From: Vibrio rhodolitus
GTDB taxonomy: Bacteria > Pseudomonadota > Gammaproteobacteria > Enterobacterales > Vibrionaceae
Direction: 5' to 3'
NCBI RefSeq assembly: GCF_003350325.1
Contig: NZ_QLYZ01000023.1
Span: forward strand, 1-64,000
Length of the DNA stretch: 64,000 nt
Below, in pieces: positions 33,505 through 43,453 of the stretch. The position numbers and the translations under genes are program-made. The notes under the pieces are model-generated. The model was not told the DNA's origin and searched no databases. It was given only the letters and a program-made list of their open reading frames with translations. Position 1 is the first letter of the stretch. Each line of letters opens with the position of its first letter.

Positions 33505-33740
33505 AACATGCTCAGATATTTGTAGGTCGTCTTTACTATAACAACTTAGTGAGAGAATTCGGCAATGTGAAGTTAGGCGATGCTATTGCTTGAGGAGAAG
33601 AGCGATCAATTCGTGATCTGCAACGCATTAGTTTTCTGAATAAAATAAGCACGCTAGAAAATTAACTAAATTTTTAATGTGAAATAACTCGCAAATTTTG
33701 TTGCTAAGGTGATGGTGTGGCTAAGGTTTTTAGCGGTAAT

Positions 33741-33764
33741 AAAAAGCCCAGCATAAAGCTGGGC
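33741..33764 (-). terminator. Terminator of the POT transporter gene
   Basis: GCCCAGC (33746-33752) and GCTGGGC (33758-33764) pair over a 5-base loop; the minus strand runs into TTTTTATTA. Confidence 0.88.
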
Positions 33765-33787
33765 GATAAAGTCGAACTCGAAAGCGA

Positions 33788-35179
33788 TTAAGCAACTTGA
33801 GTTTGCTGCTCTTCGATTTGCTGTTCAGTGCTAATTGGTGTTTCTGCACCGTGCATCCAGCGAACTAGCGTGTTTGAGAACAATAGCAGAATAACACCAC
33901 TGATGGTTGCTGTTACTGCAATGCCACTAAAGATAGATAGTGCACCCAGTTCACCTACGTGTGAGCCAACGTAACCCGCAACATAGTTTGCGATAGCGTT
34001 ACAACCGAACCATGCCCCCATCATAAGAGATGCTAGACGAAGTGGCGCAAGCTTGGTTACCAGTGACAGACCAATTGGCGATAGGCACAGTTCACCCAAA
34101 GTATGGAAGAAGAATGCACCAACTAGCCAAAGCATAGATGTCTTCACTGTAGTGTCACCACCTTGCTCCATCACCGCGCCAACCATACATAGGAAGCCAA
34201 GCGCAAGGAAGAACATTGCTAAAGCGAATTTTACCGGTGAGTTTGGCTCACGTTTACCCAGTTTCACCCACAGTACAGCCAGTAACGGTGCTAATGTGAT
34301 GATAAAGAATGGGTTAAGTGATTGGAACCAAGCCGCTGGTACTTCAAAGCCGCCAATCATACGATCGGTGTATTGCTGAGTGTAGATATTCATTAGACCA
34401 CCAGCTTGTTCAAAGCCTGCCCAGAATACGATGGTGAACACACTCATCACTAGAATAACTTTGATGCGATCAAATTCTTCTTTAGTTAGCGGCTCTTTCT
34501 TGCTTGAGTTTTTAAGCTCAAGATCGCGTTTCGCTGCTGGCTCTCTACCAATGTCGCCTAACCATGATTGTGCTAGCGTCATTTGCATTACTAAGCTCAT
34601 AAGCATACCGATACCGGCTGCGATAAAGCCTGCTTTCCAACCAAATTCGTTAGTTACAGAGCCTGATACAACGCCCGCAAGTAGCGCACCAATGTTGATG
34701 CCCATATAGAAGATAGTGAACGCGCCGTCACGACGGTTATCGCCTTCTTTATATAGGTCGCCCACCATAGTAGAAATGTTTGGCTTAAATAGACCGTTAC
34801 CAGCGATCAGCAGTGCAAGACCTAGGTAGAAACTGTGTAGTACGCTAAGACCAAGCATATCGGCTGGAATCGCTAGTGTGAACTGACCAATAGCCATCAA
34901 CGCACCACCGATAAGGATAGAGCGACGTTGACCTAAGTAGTTATCTGCTAACCAACCACCGATTAGCGGCGTGATGTAGACGAGTCCAGTATAGATGCCG
35001 TAGAGATCTAGAGCATCTTTAGTCGACCAGCCTAAACCGCCGTTTAACGTAGTGTCTGTCAGATATAGCACTAAGATTGCGCGCATTGCGTAGTAGGAGA
35101 AACGCTCCCAAAGCTCAGTACCGAATAGTAAGAACAACCCTCGTGGGTGTCCTAAGATTTGATGATGCTGTGTTGACAT
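33788..35179 (-). CDS. POT family proton-dependent peptide transporter
   Basis: This 463-residue inner membrane protein imports di- and tripeptides with protons. The POT/PTR2 signature FLLFGTELWERFSYYAMRAILVLYL stands at residues about 15-40, where the E-x-x-E-R motif (ELWER) couples protons, followed by about 14 hydrophobic segments. GGWLADNYLGQRR and NIGALLAG are also typical. The length is slightly shorter than E. coli DtpA (500), within range for DtpD-type members. It is closed by a terminator. Specific substrate (for example tripeptides) cannot be told. Confidence 0.92.
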   Translation of the reverse strand: MSTQHHQILGHPRGLFLLFGTELWERFSYYAMRAILVLYLTDTTLNGGLGWSTKDALDLYGIYTGLVYITPLIGGWLADNYLGQRRSILIGGALMAIGQFTLAIPADMLGLSVLHSFYLGLALLIAGNGLFKPNISTMVGDLYKEGDNRRDGAFTIFYMGINIGALLAGVVSGSVTNEFGWKAGFIAAGIGMLMSLVMQMTLAQSWLGDIGREPAAKRDLELKNSSKKEPLTKEEFDRIKVILVMSVFTIVFWAGFEQAGGLMNIYTQQYTDRMIGGFEVPAAWFQSLNPFFIITLAPLLAVLWVKLGKREPNSPVKFALAMFFLALGFLCMVGAVMEQGGDTTVKTSMLWLVGAFFFHTLGELCLSPIGLSLVTKLAPLRLASLMMGAWFGCNAIANYVAGYVGSHVGELGALSIFSGIAVTATISGVILLLFSNTLVRWMHGAETPISTEQQIEEQQTQVA

Positions 35180-35410
35180 AAATTTTACTAATAGATTTTG
35201 TTAAAGAATTTTATGTGGGGAATATCTATACAGGATGAGATTAAGTATTGCAAATTATTAATTTGTTGGAATTTGCATAAAAAATGTGACAAGTGTATGT
35301 TTTGTGGTGCTTTGTGAGTGTGGTTTATTCATTTTCAACCCAATTAAAACTTAGGTTTCATATTTGGTGGTAGATTGATTTATTTGGCTTTTTTGCTGAT
35401 AGTAGCCAAT

Positions 35411-35434
35411 AAAAAAGGGCGCTAAGCGCCCTTT
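35411..35434 (-). terminator. Terminator of asnB
   Basis: GGGCGC and GCGCCC pair around TAA with a T6 run on the minus strand. It lies 22 bases past the asnB stop. Confidence 0.85.
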
Positions 35435-35456
35435 AGTTGATAAGGTTAATCAATTG

Positions 35457-37121
35457 TTAGTAAGCGTCGTTATGGACTGCTTTGACCGCACGACCTGAAG
35501 GATCTGCGTTGTTTTTGAACGATTCATCCCATTCGATAGCTTTAGCTGATGAACACGCTACTGACGGACCACCTGGAACACACTCTGCCGCTGATGGTAG
35601 TGGGAATAGCTCCTCAAAGATTTCACGGTAAACGTAACCTTCTTTGGTGGTTGGCGTGTTGTATGGGAAGCGGTATGCCGCTGTCTCAAGTTGTTGATCA
35701 GTAACCTTCTCTTCAGCGACTGCTTTTAGTGTATCAATCCAGCTATAGCCGACACCATCAGAGAACTGCTCTTTTTGACGCCAAGCAATGGCTTCAGGTA
35801 GGTAATGCTCAAAACACTCTCGTAGTATGTGCTTTTCCATCTTACCGTTACCACACATCTTATCTGCTGGGTTTAAACGCATAGCAACATCAATAAACTC
35901 TTTATCTAGGAATGGTACACGACCTTCCACGCCCCACGCTGCAAGCGATTTGTTGGCACGAGCACAGTCAAACATGTTGAGAGCTAGCAGTTTACGTACG
36001 GTTTCTTCATGGAACTCTTGTGCGTTTGGCGCTTTATGGAAGTATAGGTAACCGCCGAAGATCTCATCAGCGCCCTCACCGGAAAGCACCATCTTGATCC
36101 CCATCGCTTTGATCTTACGTCCCATTAGGAACATTGGGGTTGAAGCGCGAATCGTTGTTACATCATAGGTTTCAATGTGGTAAATCACATCACGAATAGC
36201 ATCAAGTCCTTCTTGGATGGTGTAGGTCATTTCATGGTGAACCGTGCCAATTTGGTCGGCAACTTCACGCGCCGCTTTTAGATCCGGTGCTCCCTCTAGG
36301 CCTATCGCAAATGAGTGCAGTTGTGGCCACCAAGCTTCAGACTTTTCATCATCTTCGATACGCATTGCAGCAAAACGTTTTGCCACCGCAGAAGTAATTG
36401 AAGAGTCCAAGCCACCAGACAGTAACACACCGTAAGGTACGTCAGTCATTAGTTGGCGTTTGACTGCTGCTTCTAAGGCTTCAGTCAGCTCTTCCTTACT
36501 TGATAGGTTACCTTGTACCGCTGCGTATTCGTTCCAATCACGAATGTAGTAGCGTTGTGGTTCACTGTCGCTACTTGTGTAGTAGCTACCCGGAGGGAAT
36601 TCACTGATGGTTTTACATACTGGCACTAGTGCTTTCATTTCAGAAGCGACGTAGTAGTTACCGTGTTCGTCATAACCTTGGTACAGAGGGATGATACCAA
36701 TGTGGTCGCGACCAACTAAGTATTGATCTTTCTCTTCATCGTAGAGCACAAAAGCAAAGATGCCGTTTAGCTCTTCGAGTAGATCTGCCCCCATCTCTTG
36801 GTATAGCGCTAAGATCACTTCGCAGTCAGAGTCGGTTTGAAACTCGTACTTACCTTCGTAGCGCGCACGGATCTCTTTGTGGTTGTAGATTTCACCGTTT
36901 ACTGCAAGGATGTGTTTGCCATTTGGGCTGTATAGAGGCTGCGCTCCGCTATTTAGACCAACGATGGCAAGGCGCTCGTGGGCAAGGATCGCTTTATCTG
37001 ATGAATAGATACCTGACCAGTCTGGACCACGGTGGCGAAGTTTTTTCGACATCTCAAGTGCGATTGGGCGAAGCTGGGCTGCATCACTCTTGATGTCTAA
37101 AATGCCAAAAATTGAACACAT
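35457..37121 (-). CDS. asnB: Asparagine synthase (glutamine-hydrolysing) AsnB
   Basis: AsnB makes asparagine from aspartate, ATP and glutamine. The 554-residue product begins MCSIFGILD, where Cys2 is the glutaminase nucleophile after Met removal. The N-terminal amidotransferase domain spans to about residue 190 (LRHRGPDWSGIY, LAHERLAIVG, NGEIYNHKEIR). The C-terminal synthetase domain has the PP-loop VPYGVLLSGGLDSSI and SGEGADEIFGGY. It is complete. In E. coli asnB is next to the nag genes; here a CPA2 antiporter lies between. It has a terminator at its end. Confidence 0.98.
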   Translation of the reverse strand: MCSIFGILDIKSDAAQLRPIALEMSKKLRHRGPDWSGIYSSDKAILAHERLAIVGLNSGAQPLYSPNGKHILAVNGEIYNHKEIRARYEGKYEFQTDSDCEVILALYQEMGADLLEELNGIFAFVLYDEEKDQYLVGRDHIGIIPLYQGYDEHGNYYVASEMKALVPVCKTISEFPPGSYYTSSDSEPQRYYIRDWNEYAAVQGNLSSKEELTEALEAAVKRQLMTDVPYGVLLSGGLDSSITSAVAKRFAAMRIEDDEKSEAWWPQLHSFAIGLEGAPDLKAAREVADQIGTVHHEMTYTIQEGLDAIRDVIYHIETYDVTTIRASTPMFLMGRKIKAMGIKMVLSGEGADEIFGGYLYFHKAPNAQEFHEETVRKLLALNMFDCARANKSLAAWGVEGRVPFLDKEFIDVAMRLNPADKMCGNGKMEKHILRECFEHYLPEAIAWRQKEQFSDGVGYSWIDTLKAVAEEKVTDQQLETAAYRFPYNTPTTKEGYVYREIFEELFPLPSAAECVPGGPSVACSSAKAIEWDESFKNNADPSGRAVKAVHNDAY

Positions 37122-37257
37122 ACAAATCCCTCATGTAAACTTTATTTAATCTGTTAGCTATAACCTTGCCATTCTGGTTAATAAATTCAACCTTAAGCGA
37201 TAAAAAAAATCATAAAACATTAATTGTGGTGAATGAAATTTAATATATTTCTAAAGT

Positions 37258-37292
37258 GTTAAAAAAAATCCACCTATCGGTGGATTTTAATA
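37258..37292 (-). terminator. Terminator between asnB and the antiporter gene
   Basis: AAAATCCACC pairs with GGTGGATTTT over a TATC loop (37267-37290), with an A/T-rich 3' flank on the minus strand. It ends transcripts of the 37325 gene. Confidence 0.75.
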
Positions 37293-37324
37293 CAATCATT
37301 GTGGGTTTTTGGATTAAACCAGCA

Positions 37325-38917
37325 TTAAAACTGTGGTTTATTGAAGTTTGGCTTTAACTGATCACACACATTATTAGCAAAACCAGCACCAGCCTCGCTG
37401 TAGATGTTAAATGCCGCGTCCACACCATGCTCAAGTAGGATATCCATTTGATCTTGATATTCAGCAATCGCGGCAATCTGTCCTTGGAAGTTACGTGCTT
37501 GCAGTTGCTCCAGTGCAATTTGGTTACCTTGGTGATGCGGCATGGCAAGAAGCACTAGCTTAACCTGTGCTGTATCTAAGATCCGTTCCCAAAAATCCGG
37601 GTCGGTTGCGTCGCCTTGAATTACATTGCGTCCTTGTTCGCGGTGTAACTTCGCGGCTTCATCGCGCACCTCGATGCCCAGACTGATATTGCCATAATTA
37701 CTAACTAGCTCATCGTAAGCACCGGTGCCAATGCGTCCCATACCAAGAATTAAGACTTGGGCGCTACCGGGATTGATCAATTGATCGCGTTGATTGAGTT
37801 TTTCAGCGGCGTGTTCTTTGAGCCAACGGCTTGAACGCTGATAAAGTTCATGACCTTTGCGGTTGATAGGCGCTGAGATCACAAATGAGATAGAGACGGC
37901 TAACGCCAGCGCGACAAGAATATCGCCACTCATCCAGCCCATCTTAAACGCCAGACCTCCGACAATCAGACCAAATTCGCTGAAGTTAAAAAGGCTTAGT
38001 GAGGCAAGCAGCGATGTGCGCACACGGAACTTAAATGCGTTGAGGACCAAAAAGTAGAGTAGACCTTTAAGTGGCAACAGCAGTAAGAACAGCAGGGCGA
38101 GTGCCAGTCCGTTGATGGTAGGCTCGGCAGATAAGCCAATATTTAAGAAAAAGCAGACTAAGAACAGCTCTTTGAGATTAAACAGCGATTTGGACAACTC
38201 AGAGGCTTTTTTGTGTCCGGCTAGCAGCATACCGAGAATCAACGCACCCAGATCGGCTTTCATGCCCACCAATTCGAACAATCCCGCACCGACTACTAAA
38301 GCGAAGAAGATGCCAAACAATACCAGCATCTCACCGTGTCCCACTTTATCTAACAGTTTATAGAACAGCGGTCTTAACAGAGGTAGGGCAAACAGCGCAA
38401 TCGCGTACCACTCTGGGATTTTGCCGGTAGATGCGGTAAGGAAGATAACGGCAAAGATATCTTGCATAACCAAGATACCAATTGCGAGCGTGCCGTAGGT
38501 GGCATTCATCTCACCTTTTTCTTGCAGCGACTTCACCGCAAAAACAGTACTTGAGAAAGAAAGTGCAAAGCCAAGTAATACTAACTGCTCAATGTTCATC
38601 GCAGCGATACTGCTTACACCAAGGACTTTTAAAAGTAATAGGGCAGCGGTAAAAAGTGCAGTAGAGAGAAGGTTATGTACCGTTGCACCTGCCCAAATTT
38701 CTTTTGACAGCAAAGTTTTGATATCGAGTTTTAAGCCGATAGTGAAAAGTAGCAGCGTTACGCCAAGATCGGCGAGGGTGACTATAGTGTCGTTGCTGCT
38801 ATAGCCAAAAGCATTGAGACCAAAGCCAGCTAACAAGAAGCCAACTAAGGGGGGAAGATTGCATTTTAGGGCAACAAAGCCAGCAGCAAATGCTGCAGTG
38901 ATTAGAGTGAGTTCCAT
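37325..38917 (-). CDS. CPA2 cation:proton antiporter with RCK (TrkA-N) domain, Kef/YbaL-type
   Basis: The 530-residue product has an N-terminal membrane domain of about 12 segments with the CPA2 features (PLVGFLLAGFGLNAFG, LLLFTIGLKLDI, FALSFSSTVFAVKSLQEKGEM). A cytoplasmic TrkA-N domain follows (residues about 390-510) with the nucleotide-binding VLILGMGRIGTGAYDEL and GDATDPDFWERI. E. coli YbaL and KefB/C share this plan. Ion specificity (potassium or sodium against protons) is not settled from sequence. It lies between asnB and nagC on the same strand, with 203 bases to asnB. Confidence 0.88.
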   Translation of the reverse strand: MELTLITAAFAAGFVALKCNLPPLVGFLLAGFGLNAFGYSSNDTIVTLADLGVTLLLFTIGLKLDIKTLLSKEIWAGATVHNLLSTALFTAALLLLKVLGVSSIAAMNIEQLVLLGFALSFSSTVFAVKSLQEKGEMNATYGTLAIGILVMQDIFAVIFLTASTGKIPEWYAIALFALPLLRPLFYKLLDKVGHGEMLVLFGIFFALVVGAGLFELVGMKADLGALILGMLLAGHKKASELSKSLFNLKELFLVCFFLNIGLSAEPTINGLALALLFLLLLPLKGLLYFLVLNAFKFRVRTSLLASLSLFNFSEFGLIVGGLAFKMGWMSGDILVALALAVSISFVISAPINRKGHELYQRSSRWLKEHAAEKLNQRDQLINPGSAQVLILGMGRIGTGAYDELVSNYGNISLGIEVRDEAAKLHREQGRNVIQGDATDPDFWERILDTAQVKLVLLAMPHHQGNQIALEQLQARNFQGQIAAIAEYQDQMDILLEHGVDAAFNIYSEAGAGFANNVCDQLKPNFNKPQF

Positions 38918-39003
38918 ATAGTTAAAATATTACGTCCTACAAAAATTAAAGGCCACGTCACTGACGCAGCCTCTTATTCTAACGCAACAATATGCTTAAG
39001 CTA

Positions 39004-40218
39004 TCAATCTTCGAGCAATTTTTGTAACAAAACGCCGTTTAACATTGCACGTTTGATCATTGCAAAGGCACTTAATGTTGGCTGTTTGTCAATTTCTGAT
39101 GCCACGATTGGTAAATCAGTATGGAAAGTGGTTAGCGATTGGTTTTCGACATTACGACGGATTGCAGGGAAGAGGATCTCTTCACACGAAGTAATATCAC
39201 CGGCAATAATCACTTTTTGCGGGTTAAACAAGTTGATGGTAATCGCCACCGCTTTACCAAGTTGGTTACCCACTCGGACTAAGCTTTGTTTTGCCAGTTC
39301 ATCACCTAAATTGGCGTGTTGGCATACATCTTTAATCGTGATGCTGTCGAGTTGAGCGAGGCTAGACTCGTAGCCTTGTGCAATCAGTTTTTTTACGCGC
39401 TCAACAATCGCAGGGTTTGCTGCGACCGTTTCCAAACAACCGAAATTGCCGCATTGGCACTGTTCGCCAAGTGGATCAATTTGGATATGACCAATCTCAC
39501 CAACGTTGCGGTTATGCCCTAAGAATACTTGACCATTAACAATGATGCCGGCACCAGTACCACGGTGAACACTGACTAGAATTGAATCTTGGCAATCTTT
39601 GCTCGCGCCAAAGTAGTGCTCAGCCAATGCCATACCACGGACGTCGTTACCAACAAAACATTCAACATGGAAGGTATTGCGGATCAAGTCAGCTAGGGCA
39701 AGGTTGTCGACATTGATGTTTGGCATGTACTCAATCACACCTGTCTCTGGGTTAATCAAACCCGGCAGCGCAACGCCGATGGCGATTAGCTGGTTGATAG
39801 TGGATTGGTTGTATTGAATAAAGTTTTTAAGGAAAAGCAGTAATCCGTCAACGAGCTCGCCTTGAGTCGTGTAGAAAAACTCTTGATGATCGTGAGCAAG
39901 CTCTTTGCCACCAAGGTCAAATAAACTGAATTCGATGTAATCGCGTCCAAGTCGAACCGCGACAGAGTGGAAAGGCTCAACTTCTGTGGTCAACGAAATG
40001 GCTCGTCGACCACCAGTCGAAGCTTGCTGTGCGACCTCTTTAACTAGGCCGCGCTCTAGAAGTTGGCGGGTGATTTTTGTCACGCTAGCCGGCGCTAATT
40101 GACTGACATCCGCCACTTGGATCCGAGAAATTGGTCCTTGTTGGTCAATCAGTCTATATACCGCTGCACTATTTAGTTGTTTGACTAAATCTACGTTACC
40201 TATTTGTCCGCCATTCAT
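39004..40218 (-). CDS. nagC: N-acetylglucosamine repressor NagC (ROK family)
   Basis: NagC represses the nag regulon when GlcNAc-6-phosphate is absent. The 404-residue product has an N-terminal winged helix (AAVYRLIDQQGPISRIQVAD with LAPASVTKITRQLLERGLVKE) and the ROK domain with CQCGNFGCLETVA (zinc cysteines) and the VSVHRGTGAGIIVNGQV block. It starts 3 bases past nagA on the same strand, so they form an operon, as in E. coli nagBACD, but nagB is missing. NagC probably controls the divergent nagE. Confidence 0.95.
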   Translation of the reverse strand: MNGGQIGNVDLVKQLNSAAVYRLIDQQGPISRIQVADVSQLAPASVTKITRQLLERGLVKEVAQQASTGGRRAISLTTEVEPFHSVAVRLGRDYIEFSLFDLGGKELAHDHQEFFYTTQGELVDGLLLFLKNFIQYNQSTINQLIAIGVALPGLINPETGVIEYMPNINVDNLALADLIRNTFHVECFVGNDVRGMALAEHYFGASKDCQDSILVSVHRGTGAGIIVNGQVFLGHNRNVGEIGHIQIDPLGEQCQCGNFGCLETVAANPAIVERVKKLIAQGYESSLAQLDSITIKDVCQHANLGDELAKQSLVRVGNQLGKAVAITINLFNPQKVIIAGDITSCEEILFPAIRRNVENQSLTTFHTDLPIVASEIDKQPTLSAFAMIKRAMLNGVLLQKLLED

Positions 40219-40220
40219 GT

Positions 40221-41357
40221 TTACACTTGCTCGTACTGTCCGTTAACAATATTCGCTTGGATAGTGAAGTCACGATCAAACACAGTCAGGTTTGCCACCA
40301 TGCCAGCCTTAATACGACCAAGCTTGTTGTCAACCTTGATTGCTTTAGCAGGATACAAAGTAGCCATGCGTAGTGCTTCATCCAAAGCGATACCGACGTG
40401 CTCAACAGTGTTTTGAACTGCTTCAATCATAGTGAGTGCTGAGCCGCCAAGTGTGCCATTCTCATCAACACACTTACCATCTCGGTAATATACTTTCTTA
40501 CCTACAAAAATAAAGTAATCCATGTCAGCGCCTGCAGGAGCTGTGGCATCGGTCACTAATACTAATTTTTCGCCCTTAATTTTGTGAGCGATTCGAATAT
40601 TCGCGTAATCTACATGGAAGCCGTCGGCGATGATACCAGCATAAACATCTGATGTATCGTAAATTGCACCAACCACACCAGGCTCACGACCGACCATTGG
40701 CGTCATTGCATTGAATAGGTGAGTAGCAAACGTGATGCCGTGAGCAAAACTTTCACGCGCTTCAGCATAAGTCGCGTTAGTGTGACCAATTGAAACCACG
40801 ATACCAGCGTCGCTAAGGCGTTTAATGTGTTGTGGGTCGTTGTGCTCAGGAGCCAGCGTTACTTTGGCAATCACGTCAGCGTTGTCACACATAAAATCGA
40901 TCATGCTGTCATCTGATGGGCGAATAAAGTCCACGCTGTGGATGCCTTTTTTCGCAACGTTTAGGTATGGACCTTCAAGGTGCAAGCCTAGAGATTGATT
41001 TTGATGTTGTGCGTGGTAGTCGCGCGCAGCTGCAACGGCTTGGCGCATGTTTTCGTCAGAAGAAGTAATCAGTGTTGGTAGGAAGCTAGTACAACCTGAC
41101 TTTAGGTTGGCTTCATGCATGATTTGAATAGTTTCAGCGGTGATTTCATCGTTGAACATCACACCACCACAGCCATTTAACTGCAGGTCGATAAAGCCCG
41201 GGCTTAGATTTGCGCCTTGCAGATCTCGAGTTTCAATGTCCGCTGCAAGCTCAGCGATAGGGCATACAGACTCGATAAGACCATTGTTGATAATGACTGC
41301 ATGGTCAACGAGAACGTCGCTGCCTGTATAAATTTTACAGTTAGTTAGCGCATACAT
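40221..41357 (-). CDS. nagA: N-acetylglucosamine-6-phosphate deacetylase
   Basis: NagA removes acetate from GlcNAc-6-phosphate. The 378-residue product shows an amidohydrolase barrel with LSPGFIDLQLNGCGGV, LHLEGPYLNVAKKGIH, VSIGHTNATYAEA and ATHLFNAMTPM. The catalytic Asp lies in LVTDATAPAG. The barrel ends in AGMVANLTVFDRDF. Metal ligands (Glu in HLEGP and His residues) are present. It heads the nagA-nagC operon, and is divergent from nagE with a 481-base shared region. Confidence 0.97.
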   Translation of the reverse strand: MYALTNCKIYTGSDVLVDHAVIINNGLIESVCPIAELAADIETRDLQGANLSPGFIDLQLNGCGGVMFNDEITAETIQIMHEANLKSGCTSFLPTLITSSDENMRQAVAAARDYHAQHQNQSLGLHLEGPYLNVAKKGIHSVDFIRPSDDSMIDFMCDNADVIAKVTLAPEHNDPQHIKRLSDAGIVVSIGHTNATYAEARESFAHGITFATHLFNAMTPMVGREPGVVGAIYDTSDVYAGIIADGFHVDYANIRIAHKIKGEKLVLVTDATAPAGADMDYFIFVGKKVYYRDGKCVDENGTLGGSALTMIEAVQNTVEHVGIALDEALRMATLYPAKAIKVDNKLGRIKAGMVANLTVFDRDFTIQANIVNGQYEQV

Positions 41358-41638
41358 GATTAGCTAATCCTTATATGTTGAAATCTGGGAATTTATGGCC
41401 ACTCAAATCGAAGGAGTTTTCCTCACTTGTTTACTTAATTCGTGAACTTCAATTAGGCCGCAAAATATCTTTAGCAAAGGATGATTTTGTCCTTTATTAG
41501 CTCCACTTGTGTGCTTTCCGTCGCGAAAAAAATCCATTGTAATTTATAATTTTGTTATAACGATTGAAGCCTTGCTCAATCAGACTTTATTGCCGATATA
41601 AACTCACATCAGTAGCGGAAATAATATCTGCTAATTGG

Positions 41639-41660
41639 TATTTTTTTGAATTGTAAAATA
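41639..41660. promoter_or_regulatory. Probable NagC operator
   Basis: TATTTT (41639-41644) and AAAATA (41655-41660) are inverted with a 10-base GAATTG-type centre, the plan of NagC (Mlc/NagC) sites TTATTT-N-AAATAA. It lies 178 bases before nagE. Confidence 0.5.
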
Positions 41661-41704
41661 AGTTTTATGATCTCGCTAGCAAAAACCTTCGGCTAGACCC
41701 TTTT

Positions 41705-41724
41705 CTGGTGATTATGATCACAAA
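41705..41724. promoter_or_regulatory. Probable CRP site for nagE
   Basis: GGTGA-TTATGA-TCACA differs from TGTGA-N6-TCACA at one position. It is 45 bases from the NagC-like site, compatible with catabolite control of the PTS gene. Confidence 0.6.
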
Positions 41725-41838
41725 TGGTAAGGTTTTAATTTGCGGAGCAAAATTAATATCATAAACTGACCTCGACTAAATTGAGCCGCAGAAAAAAGTA
41801 GCTCGACCAAAATACAAATCCTATAGGGGGAACTTAAG

Positions 41839-43401
41839 GTGAATATTCTTGGATATGCACAGAAGCTAGGTAAGGCGCTTATGCTACCTATCGCAACGTT
41901 ACCAGTTGCGGCGCTTCTACTTCGCTTAGGTCAAGGCGACCTATTAGACATTCCGTTTATGGCACAAGCAGGTGGTGCTATCTTCGGTCAACTTCCACTA
42001 CTATTCGGTCTAGGTATCGCGATTGGTCTTTCTAAAGACGGTAACGGTGCTGCAGGTCTAGCTGGTGCAGTTGCGTACTTCGTACTAACAGCGACAGCAA
42101 CAACAATTAACGCTGACGTTAACATGTCATTCTTCGGCGGTATCATCGCTGGTATCATCGCAGGTCACTCATACAACGCTTTCCATGCTACCCGTCTTCC
42201 TGAGTGGCTAGCATTCTTTGCAGGTAAACGTCTAGTACCAATCATGGCTGGTCTGTTTGCTCTAGTTGCAGGTGCGGTATCTGGTGTTGTATGGCCTTCA
42301 ATCCAAGGCGGTCTTGACGCTCTAGCGCACGCAGTATCAACTTCTGGCGCAATCGGTCAATTCGTATACGGTACTCTTAACCGTGCACTTATCCCTGTAG
42401 GTCTTCACCACGTTCTTAACTCATACTTCTGGTTCGGTATGGGTACATGTCAAGAAATCGTAGTAGCAGGCGCTGCTGGTTTCGAAAACATCAAGCAACT
42501 TTGTGTGGACCCAGCTCTAGCGAAAACTCTAGTTGCTGGTCAGCAATACACGTTTGAATTTGCAAACTCTGTAACTCCAGAAATCACTGCAACTGTTAAA
42601 GAAGTAACTGAAACAGTTAAATCTGGTGACCTACACCGTTTCTTCGGCGGCGACAAGTCTGCTGGTGTATTCATGAACGGTTTCTTCCCAGTAATGATGT
42701 TTGGTCTACCAGGTGCAGCTCTAGCTATGTACCTAGCAGCTCCAGCTGAAAAACGCAGCCAAGTTGGTGGTGCACTATTCTCAGTAGCATTCTGTTCATT
42801 CCTAACAGGTATCACTGAGCCGCTAGAATTCATGTTCGTATTCCTAGCGCCAGCACTATACGCAATGCACGCAGTATTTACTGGTCTATCTCTAGTAGTT
42901 GCTAACATGTTCGGTACTCTGCACGGCTTCGGCTTCTCTGCAGGTCTAATCGACTTCCTACTTAACTGGGGTCTAGCAACTAAACCTGTAGTACTACTAC
43001 TAATCGGTCTAGGTTTCGGTGCTCTATACTTCTTCACTTTCAGCTTCGCAATCCGCGCATTCAACTTGAAGTCGCCAGGTCGTGAAGATGATGACGAAGC
43101 TGCAGCAGGCGCTCCAGCAGCAGACGCTGCAAAAGGTGACCTAGCGCGTCAATACCTAAAAGCTCTAGGTGGTCACGACAACCTAACTTCTATCGACGCA
43201 TGTATCACTCGTCTACGTCTTACTCTAAAAGACCGCTCAGTAGCGAACGAAGATGTTCTTAAGAAGCTTGGTGCGAAAGGTGTTGTGAAACTAGGTGAGA
43301 ACAACCTACAAGTTATCCTTGGTCCTCTAGCAGAAATCGTAGCTGGTGAAATGAAAGCTATCGGTGCTAACGAAGACCTATCTAACGTAAAACTTCCATA
43401 A
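41839..43401 (+). CDS. nagE: N-acetylglucosamine PTS enzyme IIBC (NagE)
   Basis: NagE imports and phosphorylates GlcNAc. The 520-residue product has the EIIC membrane domain (about residues 1-400; MLPIATLPVAALLLRLGQG, FLTGITEPLEFMFVFL with the substrate Glu). A linker follows (EDDDEAAAGAP), then a C-terminal EIIB domain with the phosphorylated Cys in LTSIDACITRLRLTL. Unlike E. coli NagE (648 residues) it lacks the EIIA domain, so phosphate must come from EIIA-Glc or another EIIA, as in other vibrios. It is divergent from nagA and ends in a terminator. Confidence 0.95.
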   Translation: MNILGYAQKLGKALMLPIATLPVAALLLRLGQGDLLDIPFMAQAGGAIFGQLPLLFGLGIAIGLSKDGNGAAGLAGAVAYFVLTATATTINADVNMSFFGGIIAGIIAGHSYNAFHATRLPEWLAFFAGKRLVPIMAGLFALVAGAVSGVVWPSIQGGLDALAHAVSTSGAIGQFVYGTLNRALIPVGLHHVLNSYFWFGMGTCQEIVVAGAAGFENIKQLCVDPALAKTLVAGQQYTFEFANSVTPEITATVKEVTETVKSGDLHRFFGGDKSAGVFMNGFFPVMMFGLPGAALAMYLAAPAEKRSQVGGALFSVAFCSFLTGITEPLEFMFVFLAPALYAMHAVFTGLSLVVANMFGTLHGFGFSAGLIDFLLNWGLATKPVVLLLIGLGFGALYFFTFSFAIRAFNLKSPGREDDDEAAAGAPAADAAKGDLARQYLKALGGHDNLTSIDACITRLRLTLKDRSVANEDVLKKLGAKGVVKLGENNLQVILGPLAEIVAGEMKAIGANEDLSNVKLP

Positions 43402-43426
43402 TAACGATTAGTTAGAATGTAAGTGT

Positions 43427-43453
43427 AAAAGCCTCCTTCGGGAGGCTTTTTTG
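43427..43453 (+). terminator. Terminator of nagE
   Basis: AAAAGCCTCC and GGAGGCTTTT pair over a TTCG loop, followed by T6. Confidence 0.95.

Larger units (their letters stand above)
41358..41838. promoter_or_regulatory. nagA-nagE divergent control region
   Basis: These 481 bases have no gene and are AT-rich. They hold a probable NagC operator and a good CRP site nearer to nagE. The nagA-proximal part shows a second AT-rich palindromic patch near 41538 that I could not assign. Confidence 0.65.

Noticed and set aside
36244..36435. Plus-strand frame within asnB
   Set aside because: Shadow of the asnB coding sequence, no ribosome site.
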